From Ornithinibacillus bavariensis (GTDB lineage Bacteria > Bacillota > Bacilli > Bacillales > Amphibacillaceae): DNA of 64,000 bases. Shown here one piece after another: positions 1 through 7,520 of the stretch (positions are counted from its first letter, which is position 1; every line of letters starts with the position of its first letter). The position numbers and the translations under genes are program-made. The DNA lies in NCBI RefSeq assembly GCF_050433565.1, contig NZ_JBNPWZ010000001.1, positions 558,001-622,000 on the forward strand, given 5' to 3'. The notes beneath the pieces are model-generated. The model was given only the letters and a program-made list of their open reading frames with translations. It had not been told where the DNA came from and did not search any database.

Positions 1-241
1 GAAAAGTTCGAATGAAATCATCATTGATATATACGAAGAGGCTGTCACCCCTGGTACAGATGAAAAATATGCATATGAAATAGAGAACTTAAACTCACGC
101 TATAAATCTTTTATGAAAAAGGGGATTCAGGAATTAAAGCAGGCAGGAGAAATTATTCAAAAGGTGGAAGAACAATTTATAGTGGACTCTCGCGAAATAG
201 AGAAAGTTAAATCATTTATTTTAGGGAGAATCCTCGTATAA
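1..241 (+). CDS. 3' end of an unrecognised gene (partial)
   Basis: Open from the window edge to a TAA at 239-241 (codons in phase with base 2), giving about 79 C-terminal residues. The peptide is rich in Glu/Lys/Ile, looks helical, and ends in KSFILGRILV. I do not recognise the family. A strong terminator follows 6 bases after the stop, so this is a genuine gene end. Coding sense is supported by the uninterrupted frame and by the terminator; function is unknown because most of the protein lies outside the window. Confidence 0.55.
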   Translation, partial: KSSNEIIIDIYEEAVTPGTDEKYAYEIENLNSRYKSFMKKGIQELKQAGEIIQKVEEQFIVDSREIEKVKSFILGRILV

Positions 242-246
242 CTTAC

Positions 247-283
247 GTCCTGCAAGGTCTTAAAGAATACTTGCAGGACTTTT
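247..283 (+). terminator. Intrinsic terminator of the partial gene
   Basis: Perfect 10-bp stem: GTCCTGCAAG (247-256) pairs with CTTGCAGGAC (270-279), followed by TTTT. Confidence 0.85.
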
Positions 284-412
284 CTCACATAGTAGGATAT
301 TCGTATCAAATGGTCGATTACCATATTTTTTCACTTGTTTTTTGATTGTAAATAATGTAAAATAAATTAACTGAAAATTAAGAGTATATTAAATTAATGG
401 GAGGTGGATACC

Positions 413-847
413 GTGATATCTGTAAAGATGCTTAAACCATACTATATTAAAGCGGACGATCAATTTGTACGGATTATTTTAGCGTATCAATATTTTTCCG
501 TAGTAATTAATAAACAAGTATTTCAATTTATCCCGATTGAGGGAAAAGAAATTCGCATCAATCGCAGAACACGAAAAGTTGAGAATGTTGGGTCTCGTTT
601 CGCTTTTCAAAAAGGAAAAGATGTCATATATCTAACGATGACTGAACTCATTTCCCTTCCCGATTTTATGACGCAATTGCATCATATTGCTAAACCATAT
701 TATGGAATCGATTATGAAGTCGATGAGGAGTTTGAAAGCAAGCTTATATTCGAGGAATTAGAACGATTAAATATTAAACGTTTAATAGATAAAGCACTGG
801 ACGAACGAGATGAGAACACTTTTCGAGAATTAGTAAGGTTATTATAA
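413..847 (+). CDS. IDEAL-domain protein, copy 1
   Basis: 144 residues. The C-terminus (LNIKRLIDKALDERDENTF and onward) matches the IDEAL domain, a short C-terminal domain of Bacillaceae proteins including some ComK-like and YpiB-like proteins. The N-terminal ~110 residues are mixed beta/alpha and unassigned. The GTG at 413 is chosen because GGGAGGTGG ends about 7 bases upstream; a GTG at 404 lies inside that ribosome site. The next gene (985-1419) is the same length and aligns end to end (LKPYYIKADD against FEPFFIKTDN), so the two are a tandem duplication. A terminator follows at once. Molecular function unknown. Confidence 0.85.
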   Translation: MISVKMLKPYYIKADDQFVRIILAYQYFSVVINKQVFQFIPIEGKEIRINRRTRKVENVGSRFAFQKGKDVIYLTMTELISLPDFMTQLHHIAKPYYGIDYEVDEEFESKLIFEELERLNIKRLIDKALDERDENTFRELVRLL

Positions 848-850
848 ACG

Positions 851-902
851 AAAAGGAGTATGTCATTATACCTAGATAGTATTAGGTTGACATACTCCTT
901 TT
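851..902 (+). terminator. Terminator between the two IDEAL-domain genes
   Basis: AAAAGGAGTATGTCA (851-865) is exactly complementary to the segment at 888-902, a 15-bp stem with a 22-nt loop. The A-rich left and T-rich right arms allow termination on both strands. Confidence 0.8.
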
Positions 903-984
903 GGTCTATTTTATTTAAATAAGTTTAAGTGGTGGAAAATCTGGGTATTTCATAATAAATCGTAGCTGTAAAAGGGGAGAAACT

Positions 985-1419
985 ATGTTAACCGTTAAAA
1001 AATTTGAGCCATTTTTCATTAAGACTGATAATGAAAACATTTATGTTCTCCTAGATCAAGAGCATTTTACCATTTCGATTGAAAATGAAATATATCATTT
1101 TACACCAGAACGTTGTAAACAATTTGTCATCAACCGTTTTACAAAGAAAATTGAAAATTTAGACGCTACTTTTGCTTTTAAAAAGGGTAATGCTTTATTA
1201 TATATTCCAATGAATAAACTCATTAATATTCCTGATGTATTGATAAAGCTATATTTTATTACAAAACCACATTTGGAAGAAATGAAAGTTAAAAATATGA
1301 ATGATGATATTGAAGTCATTATGGATGAATTAGAACGTCTAAACGTGAAGAGACTTATTGATAAAGCGTTAGATGAGCGCAATGAAGAGACCTTTTATGA
1401 CTTAATAGCACTACTGTAG
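985..1419 (+). CDS. IDEAL-domain protein, copy 2
   Basis: 144 residues, paralogue of the gene at 413-847. Ends in LNVKRLIDKALDERNEETF, the IDEAL domain. AAGGGGAGA at 972-980 places the ATG at 985. Conserved blocks include the N-terminal VKKFEPFFIKTDN, a central INRFTKKIENLDATFAFKKG (compare INRRTRKVENVGSRFAFQKG in copy 1) and the C-terminal domain, so the whole chain was duplicated, not just the IDEAL tail. It is separated from copy 1 by a terminator and so probably has its own promoter. It converges with the LCP gene. Function unknown. Confidence 0.87.
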   Translation: MLTVKKFEPFFIKTDNENIYVLLDQEHFTISIENEIYHFTPERCKQFVINRFTKKIENLDATFAFKKGNALLYIPMNKLINIPDVLIKLYFITKPHLEEMKVKNMNDDIEVIMDELERLNVKRLIDKALDERNEETFYDLIALL

Positions 1420-1461
1420 TTTGTTGATGAATCCAATAGAAGTTGTCAATTTTGTTTAAAA

Positions 1462-1487
1462 AATAGCCACGCACTGGCGCGGCTATT
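1462..1487 (-). terminator. Terminator of the LCP gene
   Basis: AATAGCCACGC and GCGCGGCTATT form a stem with one mismatch around ACTG. Read on the minus strand it ends in TTTTTT. The stem overlaps the stop codon of the LCP gene. Confidence 0.75.
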
Positions 1488-2433
1488 AGGTTTCTTTCAT
1501 AAACTGTTTTATTTCCGTTGATATACGATCGAACTCTGATTCAGGTACGATATAGTACCATACGGCACCAATAATCTGTCCACTACCGGTGATTTCCATC
1601 ATTTCAATATTGGCTCTCGTGCTTAAATAGTTGGTAAACAGATTCTGGATGTTTTTCATATTAAGATCTGTATTAACATTATCACCAAGAATATTTAAGA
1701 TTTCACCTATTTTCGTAATACCTGAGAAACTCGCTGCCTTCTCTAGAGCGGCGGAAATAACGTCACGCTGTCTTTCGTTTCGACCCATGTCACCTCTTGG
1801 ATCACTTTTACGCATTCGTATATAAGCAAGAGCTTCCTCCCCATCTAGATGAATTTCTCCTGTAGGAAAGTGTACACCATCCTGAGTAAATGCTAAATCA
1901 TTTGTAACAGTAACCCCACCTAATGAGTCTACCCCCTGTTCAAAACCTTCCATATTCACTTTTCCATAAAAATGAACAGGTACATGAAAAGCTTCTTCAA
2001 CAGTTTTAACGGATAATTCGACACCACCACGTGCATAGGCATGATTTATTTTGTCCATTCCATATCCTGGAATATTGACATAGGTGTCACGCGGGATACT
2101 CAGCATAACCATAGAGTCTGTATTTGGATTTAAGGACATGAGTATCATCGTATCAGAACGTCCCTTGTCACCAGCGCGTTCATCCACACCTAATAATAAG
2201 ATATTCAGTGATTTTTTCTTGTTGAAAATATCCTTTAATTCTTCCTGACGCTCTGGATTTTCATCTCTTTCCAATGGATCATGCATGTTACTAACTGTTT
2301 CATGCAGCTTATCCCATATATACCATGCATAGCCACCACCAATAAGCAGGATAAATAATAGAATTCCTCCAACTATGTATGGCCATTTTCTCTTTTTTAC
2401 TCTCTTTTTATATTCCTCTCTTGTTTCAGCCAC
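1486..2433 (-). CDS. tagU: LCP-family (LytR-CpsA-Psr) cell-wall glycopolymer transferase
   Basis: 315 residues. LCP enzymes move undecaprenyl-linked teichoic acids or related polymers onto peptidoglycan outside the membrane. A basic N-terminus (KKRVKKRKWPY) and one transmembrane helix (IVGGILLFILLIGGGYAWYI) give a type II topology. The catalytic domain shows the family motifs LLLGVDER, SDTMILMSLNP, MLSIPRDTYVNIPG, and the conserved Arg-rich segment YIRMRKSDPRGDMGRNERQ. GTG at 2433 is preferred because GAGGAG lies just upstream; the longer TTG frame contains that ribosome site. The position near yvyE/degSU matches tagU (lytR) of B. subtilis. Which of the TagTUV-type paralogues it equals is inferred from synteny. 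Confidence 0.93.
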   Translation of the reverse strand: MAETREEYKKRVKKRKWPYIVGGILLFILLIGGGYAWYIWDKLHETVSNMHDPLERDENPERQEELKDIFNKKKSLNILLLGVDERAGDKGRSDTMILMSLNPNTDSMVMLSIPRDTYVNIPGYGMDKINHAYARGGVELSVKTVEEAFHVPVHFYGKVNMEGFEQGVDSLGGVTVTNDLAFTQDGVHFPTGEIHLDGEEALAYIRMRKSDPRGDMGRNERQRDVISAALEKAASFSGITKIGEILNILGDNVNTDLNMKNIQNLFTNYLSTRANIEMMEITGSGQIIGAVWYYIVPESEFDRISTEIKQFMKET

Positions 2434-2959
2434 ATTTATTCTCCTCAAGAATTTCTAGAATGGTAAGACTTGTTAATTAGTTGAAATAATTATATCGAAT
2501 CTCATGTCCATAGTCTATTTCAAAATAGGAGAAATTACTCATTTAATTTTAATAGGTATGGAATTGAATATGTGCCAGTACTGAGCAGCATCAATAATTT
2601 TCATCCGTTAAAGGTTTTAAGGGGTTACTTTTTAGGAAAGTTAAAGTAATAAAGGTTTGTCTGAATAGTATTGCTGGATTTCATTCCCTAAATACGTTGA
2701 TTTAAAGAAATACCTATTTTATATAACTATACTTAAGCAAAACCTTCAGATTGATTTTACTTGTCTTCAGTTGCTGGTAGATAAGTTTAAAAATCATTAC
2801 TTATCATCATTAAAATGTATTATTTTTTTAGTATCTCCGATTTCTTTTAAAGAATAAACATATAAATTATAGCTTCTTGTGTTCATTATAAAGAAAGATA
2901 TGTGTTTGAAAATAGAATTTATAAGTAATTTAAAGAATTTCTAAGTAAAAACGAGATAA

Positions 2960-2970
2960 TTGTTCTTAAT
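2960..2970 (+). promoter_or_regulatory. Possible upstream SinR half-site
   Basis: The 11-mer TTGTTCTTAAT occurs here and again inside the palindrome at 3035-3045, 75 bases downstream. It contains GTTCTTA, one base off the known SinR recognition heptamer GTTCTYT. Function inferred. Confidence 0.4.
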
Positions 2971-3019
2971 AACGAAAAAATGAGCGATTTTGAGGTTTTT
3001 CTTTCTAGTTCAAATACCC

Positions 3020-3059
3020 TATACTTCAAATGTGTTGTTCTTAATGAAGAACAACACAT
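3020..3059 (+). promoter_or_regulatory. tasA promoter -10 with overlapping SinR-type operator
   Basis: TATACT at 3020-3025 is a reasonable SigA -10 (no clear -35). Bases 3030-3042 and 3047-3059 form a perfect 13-bp inverted repeat around AATG, without a T-run, so not a terminator. Its core, GTTCTTA-AT-GAAGAAC, has the same 7-2-7 layout as the inverted SinR operators of B. subtilis matrix genes (GTTCTYT and its complement), each arm one base off. It would cover the transcription start, and a SinR gene lies 3.5 kb downstream. SinR binding is an inference. Confidence 0.6.
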
Positions 3060-3210
3060 GCTCTTAGTACATTTGTGTTTAACTAGTTAGATACATAGGT
3101 AATGAAGGTTAAATGAACGAAACAACGAATAGAAAGCCTTTTTAGCAAAAACGAAGATATTTCGTCTGATCATAGCAGAATACATAGTTTATAGAGAATT
3201 AGCCTTCAGG

Positions 3211-3242
3211 GCACTTTTAAATATGCGCAGATTTAAAAGTGC
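3211..3242 (+). promoter_or_regulatory. Stem-loop in the tasA leader
   Basis: GCACTTTTAAAT (3211-3222) and ATTTAAAAGTGC (3231-3242) form a perfect 12-bp stem with an 8-nt loop, 40 bases before the tasA start. No T-run follows directly, so it is more likely a stability or translation-control element than a terminator. Confidence 0.5.
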
Positions 3243-3281
3243 AGAGCGTTACATCTATTTTTTTGGGGAGGAATAGGAGAA

Positions 3282-3914
3282 ATGGAAATCAAGAAGAAAT
3301 TAGGTATGAGTTTAGCAACAGCAGGATTAGGGCTTGCATTAATTGCTGGAGGAACTTTTGCGTACTTTAGTGATGCTGAAGAAACGAACAATACGTTTGC
3401 TGCAGGTACATTAGATTTAAGTGTTGATCCGACAACTATTGTTAATGTCGATAACTTAAAGCCAGGAGATACTGTTGTTCGTGCATTCGAATTAATTAAC
3501 AATGGGTCGTTAGATATCTCCTCCATTGATTTATCAACTTCATATACTGTTGATGATGCAAAAGGAGATAACCAAGATGATTTTGGTAAACATATTAAAG
3601 TATTATTTCTTGAAAATGCAGACAAAACCGGTGATGGATGGGTTATTGGGGATTATAATGATGTAATTTCGGAAACTACTTTGTACGATCTGCAAAATAT
3701 GACTCCAGATGCAGTTGAGAATTTAAATAGCTTCTGGACTTGGTTACTAGGTTTAGGTGGCGAAGATAGTGGCTTACAAGCAGGTGATAGTGATCAAATG
3801 TTTGTAGCTTTTGAATTTGTAGATAATGGGAAAGACCAAAATGAATTCCAAGGTGATGCCCTACAACTTACCTGGACATTCAATGCCCATCAAACAGAAG
3901 GTGAACTGAGATAG
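3282..3914 (+). CDS. tasA: TasA/CalY-family biofilm fibre protein
   Basis: 210 residues. TasA is the secreted major fibre protein of Bacillus biofilm matrix. The N-terminus MEIKKKLGMSLATAGLGLAL and the cleavage region GGTFAYFSDAEE match SipW-dependent precursors, and NNTFAAGTLDLSVDPTT, NLKPGDTVVRAFELINNGSLD matches the start of mature TasA. It is shorter than B. subtilis TasA (~260), closer to camelysin (CalY). The GGGGAGG-AGGAG leader gives strong translation. It is followed by its own terminator, then by tapA- and sipW-like genes, so stoichiometry probably favours this subunit. The product is expected on the cell surface after SipW cleavage. Confidence 0.93.
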   Translation: MEIKKKLGMSLATAGLGLALIAGGTFAYFSDAEETNNTFAAGTLDLSVDPTTIVNVDNLKPGDTVVRAFELINNGSLDISSIDLSTSYTVDDAKGDNQDDFGKHIKVLFLENADKTGDGWVIGDYNDVISETTLYDLQNMTPDAVENLNSFWTWLLGLGGEDSGLQAGDSDQMFVAFEFVDNGKDQNEFQGDALQLTWTFNAHQTEGELR

Positions 3915-3964
3915 TACTGGTTTAATAGATTCTATATTCACCTAGTGTAAATTTAATTAGCTAA

Positions 3965-3995
3965 AAGGGAGAAGATCTCTTTTCTCCCTTCTTTT
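3965..3995 (+). terminator. Terminator after tasA
   Basis: AAGGGAGAA (3965-3973) pairs with TTCTCCCTT (3982-3990), followed by CTTTTAT. Partial read-through could supply the genes downstream. Confidence 0.8.
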
Positions 3996-4086
3996 ATATG
4001 TATTTTCAAGCATGAAAATTCTTCTGTGTTTGTAAATGCATATAAATTATCTATAGATATCATTATTGAGGAAGGCGGAGCTATTC

Positions 4087-4764
4087 TTGAAAAGTACACG
4101 AATAAGAAGAGATAGAAAAAAGAACAATCATTTATTTTTAGTTGTAAAAGTTGTACTTTGCTTTTATTTATTTGTTTACATTATTGGGGAGATTAGTGAA
4201 AGCACTTCTGCGTATTTTACAACTACTAGAAATGTTAATCATACCGTTTCATCAGGAACATGGAGTGTTGAACCAGACTTATCTGGCTTAGTATTTCTCC
4301 CTACTGGAGAACAAAATATTAAAACATGTCCTGCAACTGTATCTGTTACCTTGAAAAACAACGGAAAAGAGAATTTAAAGGATGAAATTAAGTATGAAGT
4401 CTATTCAACAGCAGGAGGCTCTGCAGTTGAAACTGGTACAGTCCCACCTTTAGCAAAGGGTGAAAAGATAAATTTACGATTTGTGACTAGTGAATCTGGG
4501 ACTTACTATTTTACGACTGGAAATAAGACGTCGGGATATATAACAAGTAAGAGTACAACAGTGGATTGTAGTAATGGAAGAAAGAAAACTTCAGAGGAAC
4601 CTAACAAGGATGAGGGTGAAAATAAGGAGAGTGAATCTGACTCCTCCAATATAGAAGATTCAAATGTAGATGGGCAAGACAAACTTCAAGAATCTGAAGG
4701 AATAGATAATGAGCAACAAGAAAAATCTAAAGTGGAAACAGATATAAATAATGATGGCAGTTGA
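4087..4764 (+). CDS. tapA: TapA-like amyloid-fibre anchoring/assembly protein
   Basis: About 225 residues from a TTG at 4087 (AAGGCGGAG lies 6 bases upstream; a longer frame starts at 4066). A basic N-terminus is followed by a hydrophobic segment (LFLVVKVVLCFYLFVYIIG) and a SipW-like cleavage region (ESTSAYFTTT). The mature part has a beta-rich domain with two cysteines (KTCPATV and TVDCSNG) and an acidic, Glu/Lys/Ser-rich C-terminal tail, as in B. subtilis TapA. TapA helps TasA polymerise and attaches fibres to the wall. Overall resemblance and the position directly before sipW support the call, but sequence similarity is modest. Confidence 0.75.
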   Translation: MKSTRIRRDRKKNNHLFLVVKVVLCFYLFVYIIGEISESTSAYFTTTRNVNHTVSSGTWSVEPDLSGLVFLPTGEQNIKTCPATVSVTLKNNGKENLKDEIKYEVYSTAGGSAVETGTVPPLAKGEKINLRFVTSESGTYYFTTGNKTSGYITSKSTTVDCSNGRKKTSEEPNKDEGENKESESDSSNIEDSNVDGQDKLQESEGIDNEQQEKSKVETDINNDGS

Positions 4765-4813
4765 AAATCTACGGACAGATTAAAGAAAGAATATGCTCAG
4801 GATGGTGGAGAAA

Positions 4814-5404
4814 ATGAATAAGAAGAAAGTCTTTAAATGGTTTAACAATATACTGACTGGAATGCTTTTTTTACTATTAGTAATAGTGGGAAGTATGGTA
4901 TTGGTAACAAAACTTTCAGGTGGGGAACCACAGATTTTTGGATATCAATTAAAAACGGTACTCTCGGGATCCATGGAGCCAGGGATTCAAACAGGATCTA
5001 TCATTGCAGTTAAACCTGGAGGGGATATGACCCGTTTTAAGGAGAATGATGTCATTACTTATAAGGAAAGTAATGGAAAATTAATAACACATAGAATCAT
5101 AGAGGTTATTCATAGTGGTGATAAAGTTTTATATCGAACGAAAGGAGATAATAATAATACAGCAGATATTAATCCTATTCTTTCAGAGAACGTAGTTGCT
5201 GAATATACGGGTATCACCATACCATTTGCTGGATATTTCACTAACTTTGCGCAGTCAAAAAATGGCGCGTTCTTATTATTAATCCCGGGTATTGTTATAT
5301 TTCTTTTTTCGATTATTTCTATTTGGAGGACATTGGCATCACTTAATACGTATGGGAATCCAAAAGATAAAACAAATAAAGAGGAATTAGCATCCAAAGT
5401 ATAG
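4814..5404 (+). CDS. sipW: Signal peptidase I, SipW (ER-type)
   Basis: About 196 residues. SipW removes the signal peptides of TasA and TapA. It is an archaeal/ER-type S26 enzyme with a Ser-His pair instead of Ser-Lys: LSGSMEPGIQTGS carries Ser53 and ITHRII carries His93. One N-terminal membrane helix and one C-terminal helix (FLLLIPGIVIFLFSIISIW) flank the catalytic domain. Several starts are possible (ATG 4793, ATG 4802, ATG 4814); 4814 gives a normal N-terminus (MNKKKVFKWF) but its ribosome site is ambiguous. Placed between the TapA-like and sorting-signal genes, all likely substrates. Confidence 0.93.
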   Translation: MNKKKVFKWFNNILTGMLFLLLVIVGSMVLVTKLSGGEPQIFGYQLKTVLSGSMEPGIQTGSIIAVKPGGDMTRFKENDVITYKESNGKLITHRIIEVIHSGDKVLYRTKGDNNNTADINPILSENVVAEYTGITIPFAGYFTNFAQSKNGAFLLLIPGIVIFLFSIISIWRTLASLNTYGNPKDKTNKEELASKV

Positions 5405-5408
5405 GGAG

Positions 5409-6155
5409 ATGTATCAGAAAGTAAAGGAGAGATTGAATCTGAAAAAATTAATTCTAATTTTTTTTACCATTCTTGTTATGTTAAGTTTAACTACTATTAC
5501 TACCTTTGCTAATTCAGTTAAAGAGATAGATATTGAGATCTCACATAAAGAAGCTTTATTTGATGTATCAAATATGAAGCCTGGAGATTGGGCGCCAAGA
5601 AGTATCACAGTCAAAAATGTAGGTAAGAGAGATTTTACCTATACTATGAAAGTCCAAAATAAAGGCATAGATAAACTTTTTAATGAACTATTATTAGAGA
5701 TAAAGGATGCAAATATAGTTATCTACAATGGTAAGTTGTCAGATTTTGATATGCTACCTGAAAGAAAATTATATAGAAACGGTGAAGAAGACTTAGCTAT
5801 AACCATACGATTCCCCGAACATTTGGGTAATGACTATCAAGGATTAGGTTCGAACTTCAGCTTTTTGTTTATTGCTGAAGATATAACCTCAAATCCTGGA
5901 GGTGAAAATCCAGAAGAGAATAATAAAGAAGAAAACCCTAAAAATGAAAACTCTAGTGAAAAGGATGAAGAAGTGGTAGAAGGGATTATTGATAGTGGGA
6001 GTAATTCCCAAGGTGGTTCCACCCTTCCTAGTACTGCTACAAGCTTATTCAATTTCTTATTTATTGGCGTAACATTAATCATTACTGGTGCACTAATTAT
6101 ACTATTGGCTAAACAAACAACTACTAACAAAAATATAAAATGGATACGAAAATGA
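5409..6155 (+). CDS. TasA-like protein with LPXTA-type cell-wall sorting signal
   Basis: 248 residues. Signal peptide with cleavage near TTFANS (about residue 35). Residues 36-160 resemble the TasA/camelysin fold: FDVSNMKPGDWAPRSITVKN parallels NLKPGD...FELINNGS in TasA. A low-complexity Asn/Glu/Lys linker (163-200) leads to LPSTAT (206-211), a hydrophobic helix (213-234) and a basic tail (KNIKWIRK), the tripartite layout of sortase substrates. Bacillus class D sortases are known to accept LPXTA-type motifs. It starts 4 bases after the sipW stop, so it is translationally linked. A covalently anchored fibre-base role is my inference; no sortase gene is in the window. Confidence 0.75.
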   Translation: MYQKVKERLNLKKLILIFFTILVMLSLTTITTFANSVKEIDIEISHKEALFDVSNMKPGDWAPRSITVKNVGKRDFTYTMKVQNKGIDKLFNELLLEIKDANIVIYNGKLSDFDMLPERKLYRNGEEDLAITIRFPEHLGNDYQGLGSNFSFLFIAEDITSNPGGENPEENNKEENPKNENSSEKDEEVVEGIIDSGSNSQGGSTLPSTATSLFNFLFIGVTLIITGALIILLAKQTTTNKNIKWIRK

Positions 6156-6221
6156 ACATATTATTATTTTCGATAATATTAGTACTTTTCTCCTACAAAA
6201 CTAGTTTCGTTTTGACAAAAC

Positions 6222-6240
6222 AAGACACACAAAGTGTCTT
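6222..6240. promoter_or_regulatory. Inverted repeat upstream of sinI
   Basis: AAGACAC-ACAAA-GTGTCTT, 7-bp arms. A TATAAT lies at 6251-6256. Possible regulator site in the sinI promoter; no protein assigned. Confidence 0.35.
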
Positions 6241-6350
6241 AGATATTTAGTATAATTATACTTGAAATAAATTCCATAAAGAAATAGACATACTATATGG
6301 AGAAAGAGAGCTAGTGGTTGAAATTAGTGTATATTAGGAATGGGGGCGTA

Positions 6351-6482
6351 ATGTTGAATAAAACAGTAAGTAAGACTGAACTTGATTACGAATGGGTAGC
6401 TTTAATTATAGAAGCGAAGAAACTTGGGATGTCGATTGAGGAAATACGCCTTTTCCTTCTTGAGGCAAGACAGCATACATAA
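6351..6482 (+). CDS. sinI: SinI, anti-repressor of SinR
   Basis: 43 residues (MLNKTVSKTELDYEWVALII at the N-terminus). SinI binds SinR through a helical hook and frees matrix operons. The core ELDYEWVALIIEAKKLGMS then IEEIRLFLLEAR aligns with the B. subtilis SinI core ELDQEWVELMVEAKEANIS and PEEIRKYLL. It is shorter than the 57-residue B. subtilis protein because the extended C-terminal tail is missing. GGGGGCG precedes the ATG. It lies 80 bases before sinR on the same strand, the usual pairing. Confidence 0.92.
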   Translation: MLNKTVSKTELDYEWVALIIEAKKLGMSIEEIRLFLLEARQHT

Positions 6483-6530
6483 TACTTTAGTAGCAAAAGT
6501 GTCCTTTATATAGAACTGCTCACCTGTTTG

Positions 6531-6539
6531 TGATATAAT
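6531..6539 (+). promoter_or_regulatory. Extended -10 promoter of sinR
   Basis: TGATATAAT is a TGn-TATAAT extended -10, 24 bases before the sinR start. No good -35. It would let sinR be expressed constitutively while sinI is induced, as known in B. subtilis. Confidence 0.5.
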
Positions 6540-6562
6540 TCGCTTGAAAGAGGTGAGACAAC

Positions 6563-6892
6563 TTGATCGGTGAAAAAATAAAACTATTACGGCAGGAACG
6601 CAAGATGTCTATTTCGGAATTAGCAGAGAAAGCAAATGTTGCAAAGTCCTACTTAAGTTCTATTGAACGAAACCTCCAATCCAATCCATCGATCCAGTTT
6701 ATTGAGAAGATTAGTTTTGTATTAGGTGTCTCTGTTAATGAACTTGTTAATGCCGATGCAAATGAAGGACTAGAAGAATTAGATGGGGAATGGCTTCAAA
6801 TAGTGAAGGAAGCTATGGAATCAGGTGTATCAAAGGAGCAATTTAAAGAATATCTTGAATTTAATAAATGGAGAAATGAACAACGAAACTAG
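6563..6892 (+). CDS. sinR: SinR, master repressor of biofilm matrix genes
   Basis: 109 residues (B. subtilis SinR is 111). N-terminal HTH_3 domain: SISELAEKANVAKSYLSSIE then RNLQSNPSIQFIEKIS, nearly identical to the B. subtilis DNA-binding domain, so DNA specificity should be conserved. C-terminal SinI-type dimerisation helices: EWLQIVKEAMESGVSKEQFK then EYLEFNKWR. TTG start at 6563, 5 bases after AGGTGAG. The palindrome at 3030-3059 is its best candidate operator in this window. Terminator follows directly. Confidence 0.95.
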   Translation: MIGEKIKLLRQERKMSISELAEKANVAKSYLSSIERNLQSNPSIQFIEKISFVLGVSVNELVNADANEGLEELDGEWLQIVKEAMESGVSKEQFKEYLEFNKWRNEQRN

Positions 6893-6916
6893 ACCGTAGG
6901 AGACTACGGTTTTTTA
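6893..6916 (+). terminator. Terminator of sinR
   Basis: ACCGTAG-GAGA-CTACGGT followed by TTTTT, starting right after the sinR stop. Confidence 0.9.
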
Positions 6917-7258
6917 CTGCCAGAAAAAAGTAATGAAGAAATACGAATTCATATTTTATGGACAAGCAATAAACAGTTTTTCTAGAGGTTATTACATCAC
7001 TCAATTGGAAATCGAATCGTTTTGTTTCCTTACGACATATGCTACTACAAATGGATATATTCTAAGCTAATATCAAATTAACGCCTCCTTTTGGGGATGT
7101 ATAACAACGAATATAATAATATAGCAGGTTCACTATATATCATTGTCTAAGTAATAATGAGCGATATAAACTTGTAATGTGATTTTAAAAATGCAAATTT
7201 TAAAAATTATGATATGATAGGCTGTACAAACCAAATACTAAATCAAGGCGGTAATTAA
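6917..7258. other. Intergenic, 342 bp
   Basis: AT-rich, no coding frame on either strand. A TATGAT -10-like box at 7213-7218 could belong to the small gene that follows. Nothing else assignable. Confidence 0.45.
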
Positions 7259-7414
7259 ATGGTTGAACGTGAGTTATTTAAAAATATGATGAAAAGGGTA
7301 ATTGATGATACTGAAAAAAATAAGATTCGCTCATCTGATGAGTTAATTCAAACGCTTATAAAGGAAATAAACGACCAAAATATTATTACGAAAAACAAAC
7401 ATATTGCGAATTGA
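7259..7414 (+). CDS. Small hypothetical protein (51 aa)
   Basis: Begins MVERELFKNMMKRVIDDTEK and ends KNKHIAN; highly charged and predicted helical, with no membrane segment. AAGGCGG sits 7 bases before the ATG, a -10-like TATGAT lies 41 bases upstream, and a GAGGGT/ACCCTC hairpin follows at 7424-7446, so it has the outline of a single-gene unit. I do not recognise the family. Confidence 0.65.
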   Translation: MVERELFKNMMKRVIDDTEKNKIRSSDELIQTLIKEINDQNIITKNKHIAN

Positions 7415-7423
7415 TTATTGGAG

Positions 7424-7446
7424 GAGGGTACATTTTGGACACCCTC
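7424..7446 (+). terminator. Weak terminator-like hairpin
   Basis: GAGGGT (7424-7429) pairs with ACCCTC (7441-7446); only TAATTCTTT follows, so termination would be weak. Confidence 0.4.
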
Positions 7447-7520
7447 TAATTCTTTACATAAAAATTTCCTTGTGCTAACTTGAAATTATATAAAATAGTT
7501 AGGGAAGTGAACTTACATCA

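Larger units (their letters stand above)
2434..3281. other. Long intergenic region upstream of tasA (848 bp)
   Basis: No convincing coding frame on either strand. The left ~500 bases show nothing I can assign. The right part holds a GTTCTTA half-site (2960-2970), a TATACT -10-like box (3020-3025), a 13-bp palindrome (3030-3059) and a 12-bp stem-loop (3211-3242), each discussed separately. The size suggests a heavily regulated promoter. Confidence 0.6.

Noticed and set aside
3233..3625. 130-residue minus-strand gene over tasA
   Set aside because: Antisense to the well-supported tasA reading frame, with no homology pattern or ribosome site.
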